A DNA stretch of 64,000 nucleotides. Source: an uncultured Agathobacter sp. GTDB taxonomy: Bacteria; Bacillota; Clostridia; Lachnospirales; Lachnospiraceae. Below the pieces are notes generated by a model. It had not been told where the DNA came from. It did no database searches and saw only the letters and a list, made by a program, of their open reading frames with translations. The stretch is taken from assembly GCA_934365945.1 (NCBI GenBank), contig CAKRNE010000001.1, positions 62,001-126,000 on the forward strand, read 5' to 3'. This document shows, one piece after another, positions 26,363 through 36,556 of this stretch (positions are counted from its first letter, which is position 1; each line of letters begins with the position of its first letter). The position numbers and the translations under genes are program-made.

Positions 26363-28891
26363 TTATTTGGCCATGTATGTTATAAAATGCAGTCCTCCGT
26401 TATAAAACATCTTATCTGCATCCTCAAAGCTCTTCGCCTCTGTAGCTCCGTTATCCGGATTATAATAATACAGTGTACCTGTAGATGAGTATCCTGTCAC
26501 AAGCACGGCAGATGAATTTCCTGTCATCGCAAATACCGGATTGCCCCGGCTGACATAAAACAGAATATCCTCTGAGGTCACTCCCTGTAAATCCAGGATT
26601 TCCTTGTCTGACAGATTATTTTTGAGCACATCAACCACGCCGTTTCCTGAGTTTATAAGCTCTGACACACTCACTGTAACATCATTATATCCCAGCATCG
26701 CGCTGACCGCCTTGACCACTGAACCGGCATCCCTGTCTGTTTCATTGGCTGAAATATTTGCAAAGGCATTTACCGCATTCTTTCTGGCTCTCATCCATAC
26801 ATACTGCTGGTTATTATCAACAACAACTCCCATATTGTCGTTAGCCTGCTTTATCGCATCGGATATATTATCAGTTGCTGCCGTCACCTCACCCTTTGCA
26901 TACACATAGAAACGCTCTACATTTTCATCCTGCTCAAGCGTCACGGTTGTATCCTTTGAGCTTATGGTCGGCTGCGCCGTCAATTGCTTTATCTTTTCCG
27001 GCTTTTGTGCATCAGTCAGTGCGATTACGCGTGTTGTAAGCTTTGTATCAGACTGGCTTTGCTCTAAAGATACCTTCTGTTTTGAATCAGCCTCCCTGTT
27101 CATAATTGTATCCTGGCCAGCCTCTGAATATACGCCGTTATTCGGTGCAATCAGATCAATTGTTATTGTGTAACCATCAACCGATATTTTCTCAACATAT
27201 CCGTTTGACGGTGTATATGTCTTTAATTCAGACCGGTCTGACGAGCTCATGATTGTCACGCTGTTCATCGGAAAAGTCGTATTGCCTGCTGCATCTGCTA
27301 TGACATCAGCCGCATTTGCCGTGCCGTATATGAAGTCCTCGCCTATAAAGCCAAGCGGACGCAGATAGCAGTCACCATCCTTTTTCACTTCATAGGTCTT
27401 GCCACTCTTTAAATCCATAAGCTTTATCGCGCTGCTCGCATACTGATTTTTTTCCTCAACCCATGCAAAATACTGATTGCTGTCAGATGCCGCATAGCAT
27501 CCGGTTGCCAGATTTTCAACTATCTTTTTGATAGACATATTTCCCAGATCAACCTTATAAAGACTGTCATTCATCATGAGATAAAGCTCACTGTTTTCGT
27601 TCAGATAAAGCATTTTTCCCATCTCTGCCTTGAGCACCTCATATGAAGATGTTGATGGGATAAACGCCTCCTCCTCAACCGTATGGGCAAGTCCGTCATA
27701 ATGATATACCGCGGTTCCCACCTCGCCCTCATGGTCACCCCTGTTCATATAACCATAAATTACAAAATCAATGCTGCCTGCCTCGTCAACCCTGATAATC
27801 TTTATATCATGATGATTCCAGTTTTCACGCGCATCGACACCCTCAGCATCTCTGAAGCTGAACACCTTTATAATCTCTTCGTTGGCGGTATCATATGAAT
27901 ACAAGTCGCCCTCCTGGACAAAGCAGACGACATTGCCGGCCTCGTTTGTCTTGTACTCAAGATTTTTATTGCCGATACCAAGCATTATATTGCCCTTGTC
28001 TGACAGAAAGCTGTTCTCGCTGTTAAAAATCTGATTTGCCGTTCTCTCATAATTGAGCACATACATACGGCTCTCCGTAGAGCGCAGCCTGAAATACTCT
28101 CTCACATTATAGTATTCCGTCTGACCTTCCTCGTCCACATTACTCATCACATAATCTATGGTTACAACATCATAATAATCATTTATCTCTTCGAACGCTA
28201 TCTCCGGCTCCGAATACTGTGTTGCATTGAGATTTCCCCATGTAATCTGACTGACCGTTGATGTCAGGTCCACATAATTCAGGATATTTCTGTCACCTGT
28301 TGTGGTCTCCATGTAAGTCGAAAAATATGATTTATCATCCTTCAAAAAGGTTTCATCATGGAACTTTCTGACAAACTCAAGCATTTTTGTAATCTGTGCT
28401 CCGTCAGTCTGCATGATTCTGCTGTAATAGTATATGTTTTCCTTGCCGCTTGTAATGGTAAATACTATAAGATACTCTTCATTCTCGCTAAGCACATTGG
28501 GAATTGTCACGTTTGCCTGTATGGTGTTATTTTTGTTTGAAAACTTCGACACCTCGTCATCTGCCACAAGCCTTTTTCCATCTATACTTCTGATTTTATA
28601 AGATATTCCGTCAACTGCCATACCATAGGTTGATACTGACAGGGACAGCTTTCTGCCGTCATCTACCGGCACAATGGAATCCCTCATCTGTGCCGGATTC
28701 ATCTCCTTTGTATAGCCATGCAGCTCATTTATCTTGTTTTCGCCGTTGTTAAACCACATGACAGGCAGCGTAGCATCTTGCAGCTTTGTTGTCATGTCCT
28801 TATTTCCCTTGTTTGTTGTTATACAAAAAATAAATAACGCAGCGATAAATACTACTACAAGCACTATCGGTTTTATCACTTTTTTACTCAT
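26363..28891 (-). CDS. Large membrane-anchored extracellular protein with C39-like C-terminal domain
   Basis: The 842-residue protein starts with a short basic stretch and one hydrophobic helix (about residues 6-26, KPIVLVVVFIAALFIFCIT), so the rest should be outside the cell. The middle shows beta-rich segments that could form a propeller. The last 130 residues resemble a C39-like papain fold (DILFYVSRGNPVFAMTGNSSAVLVTGY, then LYYYNPDNG), but the expected catalytic cysteine position (near WMRARKNAVNAF) has no Cys, so it may be inactive. The ATG at 28891 was chosen over an upstream in-frame start because it follows AAAAGGA and begins the anchor. Function unknown. Confidence 0.6.
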   Translation of the reverse strand: MSKKVIKPIVLVVVFIAALFIFCITTNKGNKDMTTKLQDATLPVMWFNNGENKINELHGYTKEMNPAQMRDSIVPVDDGRKLSLSVSTYGMAVDGISYKIRSIDGKRLVADDEVSKFSNKNNTIQANVTIPNVLSENEEYLIVFTITSGKENIYYYSRIMQTDGAQITKMLEFVRKFHDETFLKDDKSYFSTYMETTTGDRNILNYVDLTSTVSQITWGNLNATQYSEPEIAFEEINDYYDVVTIDYVMSNVDEEGQTEYYNVREYFRLRSTESRMYVLNYERTANQIFNSENSFLSDKGNIMLGIGNKNLEYKTNEAGNVVCFVQEGDLYSYDTANEEIIKVFSFRDAEGVDARENWNHHDIKIIRVDEAGSIDFVIYGYMNRGDHEGEVGTAVYHYDGLAHTVEEEAFIPSTSSYEVLKAEMGKMLYLNENSELYLMMNDSLYKVDLGNMSIKKIVENLATGCYAASDSNQYFAWVEEKNQYASSAIKLMDLKSGKTYEVKKDGDCYLRPLGFIGEDFIYGTANAADVIADAAGNTTFPMNSVTIMSSSDRSELKTYTPSNGYVEKISVDGYTITIDLIAPNNGVYSEAGQDTIMNREADSKQKVSLEQSQSDTKLTTRVIALTDAQKPEKIKQLTAQPTISSKDTTVTLEQDENVERFYVYAKGEVTAATDNISDAIKQANDNMGVVVDNNQQYVWMRARKNAVNAFANISANETDRDAGSVVKAVSAMLGYNDVTVSVSELINSGNGVVDVLKNNLSDKEILDLQGVTSEDILFYVSRGNPVFAMTGNSSAVLVTGYSSTGTLYYYNPDNGATEAKSFEDADKMFYNGGLHFITYMAK

Positions 28892-28905
28892 ATAATTATG
28901 TCCTT

Positions 28906-29247
28906 TTACCAGAATCTTCGGTACCTTCTGTATCTGCATCTGCGCCTGCATAGCTCACAGTTAAAAATCATTCCCACCACAGCTTTTATGAAGCAGCCGC
29001 CACTCTGCTCACTCATAAAATGTCCTGCAATCGCATCAGCCTCAGCTTTTAGCCTTTGTCTGTCGGGATACTCATCATATATCCAGCTTCCCTCATACTC
29101 AAGCTCATCCAGTCTGTTTTCCACAGCCGACTGGTACTGCAATGTATCTGCCGGATACATTTCCTTCGTCATCGCAAGGTCTTTTGCATTTTCATCTTCA
29201 TTTTTATAATAATCAAGAAACGGTAATGTCTTATAAAACGGCACCAT
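28906..29247 (-). CDS. 113-residue protein with Arg/Tyr/Cys-rich tail
   Basis: The protein begins MVPFYKTLPFLDYYKNEDEN and ends with a short hydrophobic stretch and a very basic tail (CRRRCRYRRYRRFW). I do not recognise a domain. A GAGG site precedes the ATG at 29247. It lies 14 bases before the large surface-protein gene on the same strand, so the two are likely in one transcript. Confidence 0.6.
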   Translation of the reverse strand: MVPFYKTLPFLDYYKNEDENAKDLAMTKEMYPADTLQYQSAVENRLDELEYEGSWIYDEYPDRQRLKAEADAIAGHFMSEQSGGCFIKAVVGMIFNCELCRRRCRYRRYRRFW

Positions 29248-29267
29248 AAAAACCTCATTTTTGATTA

Positions 29268-30116
29268 TTATATGCCAAAGAACGTGGTTTGTTGCATAAC
29301 AAACAGCGCCAAAATGAAAAGAGCAGCTCCGATAAGCTTCTTTCCGGATATCTTTTCTTTCAGAATCACCGCCGAGCAAATCATCATCACAAGAAGCACC
29401 ATATTAAAAATATATGTGGCAATACCTCCTGCCATGCCCAATGCCCTGTTATAAAAATCATGTGACACCGGAAACGCTATTCCTGCCAGAATGAGACAAA
29501 TTCCATCGACAAATGACATCGATTTGATTTTTTTGGTGCCTCCCTGTGCAATTGTGTAAATCACCAGCACAACTTCTCCTATGAACACACACCAGAAAGC
29601 TATTACACTTCGGTCTGTCTGCGCACCGCTATACTTTATAAGTATTACCGCACCTGCCGCGCATACTGATGCAAGAAGTGAAAATGCTGCTTTTCTTTCA
29701 TCCAGATTCAGCACAACCGCGCCGGCTATCATAAGCGCAATAACTATATAATCCTTTACAGACATGCTGTTATGAAAAATGAGCACTCCTGCTGCAAGTG
29801 TTATCACATAGCTGCACCTGACTATCGTCACAACGCCTGATGTAACGCCTTCATGTAAGGCTTTAAAAAAGCATATTCCAAAAAGTCCTGTTGCAAGTCC
29901 AGCCAAAAGCACAAATATTATGCCTTTCTGCCCCAGTAAACCTGAGCTTTCTGCAAGTATCTGTGGTTTTGCATAAAAAAATATCACCACACAGAGCACA
30001 ATTCCGGCTATACTTCCCGACAATACCGGGTCTGTCTTTTTGGTCCCCGCTTTTGCCAAAATAGGCGCACACGCTGCAAGAAGTGTTGCAACGCATGCCC
30101 ATATAATTCCTGTCAT
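29268..30116 (-). CDS. EamA/DMT-superfamily transporter
   Basis: This 282-residue integral membrane protein has ten predicted helices in two five-helix repeats, the plan of the drug/metabolite transporter family. The first repeat contains FFKALHEGVTSGVVTIVRCSY and the second FYNRALGMAGGIATYIFNMVLL, the typical EamA helix-3 segments. GAGG precedes the ATG. The substrate is unknown. Neighbours on both sides are surface or membrane proteins on the same strand. Confidence 0.88.
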   Translation of the reverse strand: MTGIIWACVATLLAACAPILAKAGTKKTDPVLSGSIAGIVLCVVIFFYAKPQILAESSGLLGQKGIIFVLLAGLATGLFGICFFKALHEGVTSGVVTIVRCSYVITLAAGVLIFHNSMSVKDYIVIALMIAGAVVLNLDERKAAFSLLASVCAAGAVILIKYSGAQTDRSVIAFWCVFIGEVVLVIYTIAQGGTKKIKSMSFVDGICLILAGIAFPVSHDFYNRALGMAGGIATYIFNMVLLVMMICSAVILKEKISGKKLIGAALFILALFVMQQTTFFGI

Positions 30117-30139
30117 ATATGTATTACCTCATAATATCT

Positions 30140-30658
30140 CTACTGCTGTGCTGCGCCGTCTGCTGCGCCCTGGTCAGCCGCTCCACCATCTGTTGTGTTT
30201 GCGTCTGTTGTGTTTGTGTCTGCTGCAGCGTCAGTTATATCTGACTTGACGTAGTCTGAGCATACATAGCCTGTCTGTCCCTGGAACACAACCTGTGTCC
30301 ATCCATTATCCTCTGACACAAATTCAAGCTTTACATCCGGACCGATGACAGTTATGATTTTGGCATTTTTGTCCGCCTGCTCTCTCATATTTATGCTGCT
30401 TGTGGTGGTGACATAGTTCTTTTCGGTATTTTCTGTTGTCTGCTGTGGCAGATATGCCGACTCAAGCTCCGTGTCATTTTCACTTTCTTTTACACTTTCA
30501 CTAACTGCATTCTGCTTTGCATTGCCCTGCTCACTCTTTTTGCCGTTTTTGGACGTAACATTGATTACTATGACAGCAATTATGGCAATGAGAAAAAGGC
30601 ACATTGCTGCAAAAATCAGTCTGGCAATTATAACATCTTTTCTGTGGCTTGCTTTCAT
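30140..30658 (-). CDS. Membrane-anchored SH3b-domain protein
   Basis: The 172-residue protein has an N-terminal membrane helix (about residues 10-34, LIFAAMCLFLIAIIAVIVI), an acidic Ser/Glu linker, and a bacterial SH3 domain (INMREQADKNAKIITVIG through GWTQVVFQGQTGYVCSDYVK, about 90-145). A Thr/Ala/Asp-rich tail (TDAAADTNTTDANTTDGG) ends it. SH3b domains commonly bind cell-wall peptides. AAGGAG precedes the ATG. A wall-associated role is inference. Confidence 0.8.
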   Translation of the reverse strand: MKASHRKDVIIARLIFAAMCLFLIAIIAVIVINVTSKNGKKSEQGNAKQNAVSESVKESENDTELESAYLPQQTTENTEKNYVTTTSSINMREQADKNAKIITVIGPDVKLEFVSEDNGWTQVVFQGQTGYVCSDYVKSDITDAAADTNTTDANTTDGGAADQGAADGAAQQ

Positions 30659-30815
30659 ATTATTCTCCTTTTGTATTATCTGTGTTTACGGCTCATTATA
30701 GCATAATAATCTAAAAAGAAAAAGGCAGTTAATAGAATGTTTATTGGTAAATTTCTATAAATTACCTTATAATATTCTTAAATTTCAACACATCATATCA
30801 GAGGGAGATAAAATC

Positions 30816-31460
30816 ATGGAACAAAAGACACCCTTTAAGGAGCTGACATTCAGTCGGAAAATACAATATATATGGGACTATTACAAAATACCGATATTTC
30901 TCGTCATTATCGGAATCATAGCAGTCACAGCCTTCATTCGCGGCCGGCTTGCACAGAAAAATACTGTTTTGAGCGTATTATGCGTAAATACCGAAGGCAA
31001 CACCACAGAAGACAACGAAGCTGATATTTTCAATGACTTTCTCACAGATAACGGCTATGATTTGTCAAAGGATGAAATTGCCCTAAACAAAAATATCTGT
31101 GTCGATGTAGACAAAAACGGCTTAGACTATCAGAACATGTCAGTCCTCACAGCATATTTCGCTTCTAACGAATATGATATATGCTTTATGGATGATAAAA
31201 CCTTTGATTATTACGCAAAAAATGTCTGTTTTGAAGATATAAGCAAATATTTGGATAAAACCGTCCTTGAAAAATATAAGGACTGTCTTACATATGTGAC
31301 AATAGATGGCAAGGAATATCCTTGCGGTATCAGACTTTCTGCAGATGACAACAAATTTGTCAAAGACTTAGGCTTATACAATTCATGCACTGTCGGAGTG
31401 TGCAGTGGCACCTCACACGATGCTATGGTCAAAAAATTATGCGGCTACCTATTACAGTAG
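30816..31460 (+). CDS. Membrane-anchored protein, solute-binding-like ectodomain
   Basis: The 214-residue protein has a short cytosolic N-terminus, one membrane helix (about residues 24-43, IPIFLVIIGIIAVTAFI), and an external domain. The segments NEYDICFMDDKTFDYYAKNVCFEDISKYLD recall extracellular solute-binding proteins. The start at 30816 follows GAGGGAG. No transporter gene adjoins it, so a lone, perhaps regulatory, role is possible. Its stop codon lies inside the terminator hairpin at 31441-31466. Confidence 0.65.
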   Translation: MEQKTPFKELTFSRKIQYIWDYYKIPIFLVIIGIIAVTAFIRGRLAQKNTVLSVLCVNTEGNTTEDNEADIFNDFLTDNGYDLSKDEIALNKNICVDVDKNGLDYQNMSVLTAYFASNEYDICFMDDKTFDYYAKNVCFEDISKYLDKTVLEKYKDCLTYVTIDGKEYPCGIRLSADDNKFVKDLGLYNSCTVGVCSGTSHDAMVKKLCGYLLQ

Positions 31461-31466
31461 CCGCAT
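31441..31466. terminator. Bidirectional terminator between converging genes
   Basis: GCGGCTAC and GTAGCCGC form an 8-bp GC-rich stem around CTATTACA. ATTTCT follows on the plus strand and ATAATTTTTT on the minus strand. It lies between converging genes, overlapping the stop of the plus-strand one. Confidence 0.75.
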
Positions 31467-31476
31467 TTCTATTATC

Positions 31477-33282
31477 TTATGAATTTCTCCTGTTTTTGAG
31501 CTTCAGTACTCCACCTATTGCAAGAAGCACTACACTCAGGCATGCCACAATAAACAAATCAGGAACATAATCCTTTATTACCCAGTATGGTATGCCTCCG
31601 ACAATAGGCGCAATGACTATGCCCACAGGCAAAAACAGATGCAGGAAAATATTCGCTATCAGGTTTCCGCTATTGTCTGTTCTCCATTTGCGCGACTTGA
31701 TAATCTCCATCAGCGCAACCGATATAAATGCCACAAAGACAAGGTCATAGAACAAGTGCGAATCGACATAATCCTTTGAATCAAGCTCGTCTGTTGCGTA
31801 TCCCATAAGCGTCATCACAACCTTTGAGGTTACCTTATTCATCAGATTGTTTGTGACCATATAGTCATTGGTATTTGCAAGGAATACAACACCCACCCCG
31901 CTCTCTGGAAGCAGATACATGTCTGCGATATAATTCTCCGTGAGACCTGTGTGATTGTACACTGTCTCGACATATTTATCCGAACGTACCCAGCCCATGC
32001 CGTAGCCGGTCTCACCGGACTCATCCATAGGCACTGTTGTCCTAAACATTGTGCCAAGGCTCTTGTCAGAAAGTATTCCATAGCCGCCACGCAGATACAT
32101 CTGCAGATATTTTCCCATATCATTTGCGCTGGACGCAATATAGCCCGCCGGTACAGTGGACCACGAATCGCTGAGCGGATACTTCACATCACTTTCCACT
32201 GAGAAACCGAAATAATTGTTGTGGCCTGTAATCAGTCCATCCTCTTTAGCCTTTGCATAGGTTGCGCTGCTGTGTGTCATACCAAGCGGTGTAAAAAATG
32301 TCGCTGTCAGATAATCGCTGTAGCTAACACCTGATACTTTTTCCACTATAAGACCAAGTATGTCATAATTGACATTCGCATAGGTATATTCTCCATTTTT
32401 GCCAACAATCCTTGCATTTCCCACATGCTGATATACGCCCAGTCCGCTTGTGTGATTGAGCAGCTGTCTGATTGTAATCCTCGTCGCATCCTTTGGATTC
32501 TTGAATACCTCTGCTGCATCCAGATAAGGATTTACCGGGCTGTCAATATTCAGATGCCCTCCCTCATACAGCTTCATGATGCATGCCGCAGTAAACGACT
32601 TGCTGAGTGAACCGGTAATAAACGGTGTATCAAGGCTCTCACAATCCCCATAGGTACCGGAGAAAAGCACGCCCTCTGCATCTACCACCTCAACAGCCAT
32701 GCCCGGAATCCTGTAATCGTCACAGGCTGCCTTTAGGGTATCCTCTATCTCTGTATATTTCGGCGAATAATTGTTGTTGTCAAGCCTTGGTATCATATCT
32801 ATCACAAGACCCACTATAATAGCAACCACTATTCCCATCAGAGCTCTCTGTGGTATCAGTCCGATATAATGTGCATAATTGGTATATGTCTTTTTTGCCA
32901 TATCCTCGGTGCCCTTTATCCACACCTTCGGCGTATGTGCATACCAGCCACAGTATACTACCAGCTCTAGAAACAAAAGCACTGCCATCCATATCAAAAG
33001 AGCAAACACAAAGCCCGTCGAAAAGCTTGTCGCACCGGCTATTGATGTCAGTACGACAAGTGCTATCGTCCAGAATATAAGTGTCGGCAGCTTCTTCACA
33101 AACTTCTCCCAGTCTGTCATGATACGTATATTCCGATTCCTGTAGCCACGCATATGCATGACCTTTTTCTGTAGCTTCTCTGGCATATTGCTTATCTTAT
33201 ATGCCGGATCCCGCTTTATCCGTATCACTCTGTATATGCCAAATATTAAGCAGCAGACTATTATCTCAACTGCCAGTATCAT
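31477..33282 (-). CDS. Membrane serine hydrolase of the beta-lactamase/class C PBP family
   Basis: The 601-residue protein has N-terminal membrane helices, an extracellular beta-lactamase (PF00144-type) domain and four C-terminal helices. The active-site serine motif is SLSK in FITGSLSKSFTAACIMKLYEGG (about residue 235) and the second motif YAN occurs in YTYANVNYDILGLIV. Such proteins trim or esterify wall components rather than degrade antibiotics. The start at 33282 was chosen because AAGGTGG lies 8 bases before that ATG. It is transcribed alone, toward a terminator. Confidence 0.82.
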   Translation of the reverse strand: MILAVEIIVCCLIFGIYRVIRIKRDPAYKISNMPEKLQKKVMHMRGYRNRNIRIMTDWEKFVKKLPTLIFWTIALVVLTSIAGATSFSTGFVFALLIWMAVLLFLELVVYCGWYAHTPKVWIKGTEDMAKKTYTNYAHYIGLIPQRALMGIVVAIIVGLVIDMIPRLDNNNYSPKYTEIEDTLKAACDDYRIPGMAVEVVDAEGVLFSGTYGDCESLDTPFITGSLSKSFTAACIMKLYEGGHLNIDSPVNPYLDAAEVFKNPKDATRITIRQLLNHTSGLGVYQHVGNARIVGKNGEYTYANVNYDILGLIVEKVSGVSYSDYLTATFFTPLGMTHSSATYAKAKEDGLITGHNNYFGFSVESDVKYPLSDSWSTVPAGYIASSANDMGKYLQMYLRGGYGILSDKSLGTMFRTTVPMDESGETGYGMGWVRSDKYVETVYNHTGLTENYIADMYLLPESGVGVVFLANTNDYMVTNNLMNKVTSKVVMTLMGYATDELDSKDYVDSHLFYDLVFVAFISVALMEIIKSRKWRTDNSGNLIANIFLHLFLPVGIVIAPIVGGIPYWVIKDYVPDLFIVACLSVVLLAIGGVLKLKNRRNS

Positions 33283-33394
33283 TTTATCAACCACCTTATG
33301 TCTTATTTGCAGTCTGTTTGAGGCTGCACTTTACATAACAAAAATTTAGCACATTTTTTGTGCTATGTAAACACAAAATACCTTAAAAAATATG

Positions 33395-33895
33395 GCTAAT
33401 AATACGGATCGTAAGCCCCACAAAGCGGTGGCGCACACGGACTCCCCTTCGAGCTATGCTTTGCTGTCAAGTGGCTGTACGAATTATGCTTTTTACGTTT
33501 TCTATGCTCGACGAAACCGTCGAAACTCGCCCTCCATGGCTCGATTTCTCCTTGCCCTGCCCTCCATGGCAGGGCATTTCTGTGTTTCCATGCATAATTC
33601 TACAGCCACTAAACAGCTCCGCTATGCGCTCTCACGGGAGTCCGTGTGCGCCACCGCTTTGCGGGGCTTACGACCCTTAGGTTGTGGATTTATATACTTT
33701 CCCTTCACACGCCAAAATGCCCCGCCATGGACGGCGGGGCAAGGCGTTATGCGCCACGGACGGCGCATAAAAGCCGGTTTTGTCAAGCATAGAAAACTTA
33801 AAAAGCATAATTCGTACAGTATCTTAGTGATGCAGCGTAGCGAACACGAGAGCATGTGCGCCACGGAAACCGGCACTTAGGCCACGTATAACAAC
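33395..33895. repeat. 500-bp non-coding block of nested inverted repeats
   Basis: The main arms 33410-33446 and 33636-33672 are inverted copies with one mismatch in about 37 bases. A second pair inside them (GCTGTCAAGTGGCTGTACG near 33462 and its diverged mirror near 33600) extends the stem. A third inverted copy of the left arm, CTGTACGAATTATGCTTTTT onward, appears at 33775-33819 with few mismatches over about 45 bases. GC-rich hairpins lie between (CCCTGCC/GGCAGGG, GCCCCGCC/GGCGGGGC, TGCGCC/GGCGCA). No gene with a credible start or ribosome site is seen. A MITE-like or REP-like element is likely. Confidence 0.8.
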
Positions 33896-33901
33896 TACAA
33901 A

Positions 33902-34597
33902 TCAGTTCTGACCATAGTATGCGTTTGCCCCATGCTTACGGTAGAAATGCTTCTCCTTGATGTTGTCAGGGGCAGGCTTCACATCAGGATTTACCGACTC
34001 TGTGAGTCTGGCCATCTTTGCCACTTCCTCAAGTACAACGGCATTGTGCACAGCCTCAGCCGCATCCTTTCCCCATGCAAACGGTCCGTGATTCTGGCAG
34101 AGCACAGCCGGTGTGTATACAGGGTTGATTTTTCTGTTCTCAAAGGTCTCTATGATGACAAGGCCTGTGTTTTTCTCATAGGCTTCGTTGATTTCCTCTG
34201 TGGTGAGATTTCTCGCACATGGAATTGAGCCTAGGAAATAGTCTGCGTGAGTTGTGCCGTAGAGCGGAATATCCCTGCCGGCCTGTGCCCATGCAACTGC
34301 CTCAGGTGAGTGCGTATGTACAATTCCTCCGATATCCGGGTACTTTTTGTAGAGCTCTAAGTGTGTTGCTGTGTCTGACGAAGGCTTATATTTGCCCTCT
34401 ATCTTATTTCCTTCAAGATCCATGACTACCATATCATCAGGGGTGAGCACATCATAGTCCACTCCACTTGGCTTTATGACAAAATAGCCTGTTTCCCTGT
34501 CAATTCCACTGACATTGCCCCATGTATATGTGATGAGCCCTCTTCTTGGGAGCTCCATGTTTGCTTCGTAAACCTGTTTCTTTAATTCTTCAAGCAT
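33902..34597 (-). CDS. araD: L-ribulose-5-phosphate 4-epimerase
   Basis: AraD interconverts L-ribulose-5-phosphate and D-xylulose-5-phosphate, feeding arabinose into the pentose phosphate pathway. It is a class II aldolase-fold zinc enzyme. GNVSGID near residue 28, [15 protein letters not shown], the zinc histidines in [14 protein letters not shown], and [10 protein letters not shown] are present. The length of 231 residues equals E. coli AraD when the ATG at 34597, with AGAGGA upstream, is used; the open frame extends 15 codons further. araB lies 72 bases upstream on the same strand. Confidence 0.93.
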   Translation of the reverse strand: MLEELKKQVYEANMELPRRGLITYTWGNVSGIDRETGYFVIKPSGVDYDVLTPDDMVVMDLEGNKIEGKYKPSSDTATHLELYKKYPDIGGIVHTHSPEAVAWAQAGRDIPLYGTTHADYFLGSIPCARNLTTEEINEAYEKNTGLVIIETFENRKINPVYTPAVLCQNHGPFAWGKDAAEAVHNAVVLEEVAKMARLTESVNPDVKPAPDNIKEKHFYRKHGANAYYGQN

Positions 34598-34669
34598 TTT
34601 TTGTTCCTCTCTTATTTTCACATTATATTTGTTACTATTCAAGAACTATTCAATATTATATATCGACGA

Positions 34670-36268
34670 TTACAGAGGAAGCGCCCTTACCATGGCACTC
34701 TCAGCCTCAATTGCTGCATTATATGTATTTATGTACTCATCAAAGCCCTTTACGTCGTCAGGATCAGGCTGCATTACTATACCCTTTTCGCCATTAAACA
34801 CCCTGTCTGAAAGGTATTTTTCCAAAGGCTCGCCCTCTGCTTTATTCACCATATAGGCTGCGAGCACTGCCATGCCCCACGGACCGCCCTCTCCGGCTGT
34901 CTCCATGACCGCAACCGGCGCATCCATGGCTGCTGCAAGTATGCTCTGGCCTACACCCTTTGTCTTGAACAGACCGCCGTGACCGTAAAGTGTGTCTACC
35001 TTTACCTTTTCCTCTTTAAAGAGAATATCACAGCCGATTTTTAGTGTTGCAAGACTGGCATAGAGATGTGTGCGCATAAAGTTTGCGAGGTTCATCCTGG
35101 CATCCGGCTTTCTGGCAAACATAGGTCTGCCCTCGTTGAGTCCGATGACAGGCTCTCCTGAGAAAAGGTTAAAGGCTACGAGGCCTCCACAGTCCTTATC
35201 GGCTGTAAGTGCATTGTTGTAGAGCTTTCCATATATGTCATTCATATCTATATCCATGCCAAACAGCTGCGAAAATTCCTTGAATAATCCCACCCATGCA
35301 TTTAAGTCTGAGGTACAGTTGTTGCAGTGCACCATGGCTACCGCATCTCCCGATGGTGTGGTGACCATATCAAGCTCCTCATGAACCGCCTTAAGTGCCT
35401 TTTCAAGTACCACCATGGCAAATACAGATGTGCCCGCTGATACATTTCCGGTGCGCACGGCAACAGAATTGGTTGCGACCATTCCCGTGCCCGCATCTCC
35501 CTCCGGCGGTGCAAGCAATATACCGCTCTCCAGATTGCCGCTTACATCAAGCCTTTTAGCTCCTTCCTCTGTCAGCGTACCCGCCTTTTCTCCTGCCGTA
35601 AGCACCTTTGGCAGGATATCTCTTATGTTCCACGGATATTCTTTTACCTTATCTAATGCTGCAAATTTATCAAGCATTGCCGCATCATAATCTCTTGTAC
35701 ACGAATCAATAGGAAACATGCCTGATGCCTCGCCGACACCAATGACCTTTTCCCCTGTGAGCTGCCAGTGAATATAGCCTGCTAATGTTGTGAAATATGA
35801 TATCCTTGATACATGCTCTTCTTTATTTAATATAGCCTGATACAGATGCGCTATGCTCCACCTCTGTGGAATGTTAAAGCCAAGCACCTCGGTAAGCTCT
35901 GCTGCGGCCTCGCCTGTGATTGTATTTCTCCATGTCCGAAATGGCACAAGCAGATTATCCTCACTGTCAAAAGGAAGATATCCGTGCATCATGCCGGAAA
36001 TACCGATTGCTGCAAGCTTTTTGATGGTAACTCCATACTTTTCCTTTGCATCCTGCGCCATTTTGCTGTAGCAGTCTGAAATGCCCTCCCAAATCATATC
36101 CAGGCTGTAAGTCCAGATGCCGTCCACAAGCATGTTCTCCCAGTCATGGGCACCTGTGGCTATCGGAGCATGATCCTCCCCGATAAGCACCGCCTTTATT
36201 CTTGTAGAACCGAACTCGATTCCGAGCACAGCTCTGCCGCTTTCAATAACACTTTTTACGTCTGACAT
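34670..36268 (-). CDS. araB: FGGY-family sugar kinase, probably L-ribulokinase
   Basis: The 532-residue protein is a two-domain FGGY kinase: [17 protein letters not shown] at the N-terminus (ATP/phosphate loop), [15 protein letters not shown] near 90, [27 protein letters not shown] in the middle and [13 protein letters not shown] with [15 protein letters not shown] near the C-terminus. Its place directly before araD suggests L-ribulose is the substrate. Xylulokinase is the alternative. GGAGG precedes the ATG at 36268, and a cre-like site lies about 115 bases upstream. Confidence 0.82.
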   Translation of the reverse strand: MSDVKSVIESGRAVLGIEFGSTRIKAVLIGEDHAPIATGAHDWENMLVDGIWTYSLDMIWEGISDCYSKMAQDAKEKYGVTIKKLAAIGISGMMHGYLPFDSEDNLLVPFRTWRNTITGEAAAELTEVLGFNIPQRWSIAHLYQAILNKEEHVSRISYFTTLAGYIHWQLTGEKVIGVGEASGMFPIDSCTRDYDAAMLDKFAALDKVKEYPWNIRDILPKVLTAGEKAGTLTEEGAKRLDVSGNLESGILLAPPEGDAGTGMVATNSVAVRTGNVSAGTSVFAMVVLEKALKAVHEELDMVTTPSGDAVAMVHCNNCTSDLNAWVGLFKEFSQLFGMDIDMNDIYGKLYNNALTADKDCGGLVAFNLFSGEPVIGLNEGRPMFARKPDARMNLANFMRTHLYASLATLKIGCDILFKEEKVKVDTLYGHGGLFKTKGVGQSILAAAMDAPVAVMETAGEGGPWGMAVLAAYMVNKAEGEPLEKYLSDRVFNGEKGIVMQPDPDDVKGFDEYINTYNAAIEAESAMVRALPL

Positions 36269-36384
36269 AATATACCTCCACCTTGTAATGTAAATTTCTG
36301 AATAATTACCTGAAATTATTATACTGTAATTGTACAACGTTTTTCTTCAAAAGTAAACAAAAGAAAACATAAATATACATAAAT

Positions 36385-36402
36385 TTTAAAACGTTTTCAA
36401 AA
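36385..36402 (-). promoter_or_regulatory. Candidate cre site (CcpA operator) upstream of araB
   Basis: On the minus strand TGAAAACGTTTTAA matches the cre consensus TGWAANCGNTNWCA at 13 of 14 positions. It lies between the divergent araB and Na/Pi symporter genes. hprK and an HPr-like protein in the window supply the matching signalling parts. Confidence 0.55.
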
Positions 36403-36449
36403 GCGTTCATAAGCGAATATCACTTTTTTTATTAAAATTTCAGATTATA

Positions 36450-36478
36450 TTGATAGAATGTAAAAATTATGTTATGTT
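36450..36478 (+). promoter_or_regulatory. Promoter of Na/Pi cotransporter gene
   Basis: TTGATA (36450-36455), 17 bases and TATGTT (36473-36478) lie about 75 bases before the start codon. The -10 match is moderate. Confidence 0.45.
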
Positions 36479-36556
36479 ATATGTGTTTTGTGTAAACTAA
36501 ATATGTATAACTGGAGCAAATAGTAAAACAAATTATTTTTACAAACGGAGGTAAAC

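Noticed and set aside
33392..33880. Plus-strand ORF of 162 codons and smaller frames across the inverted-repeat block
   Set aside because: The frames lie on nested inverted repeats, lack ribosome sites, and are low-quality Arg/Pro/Cys-rich translations.
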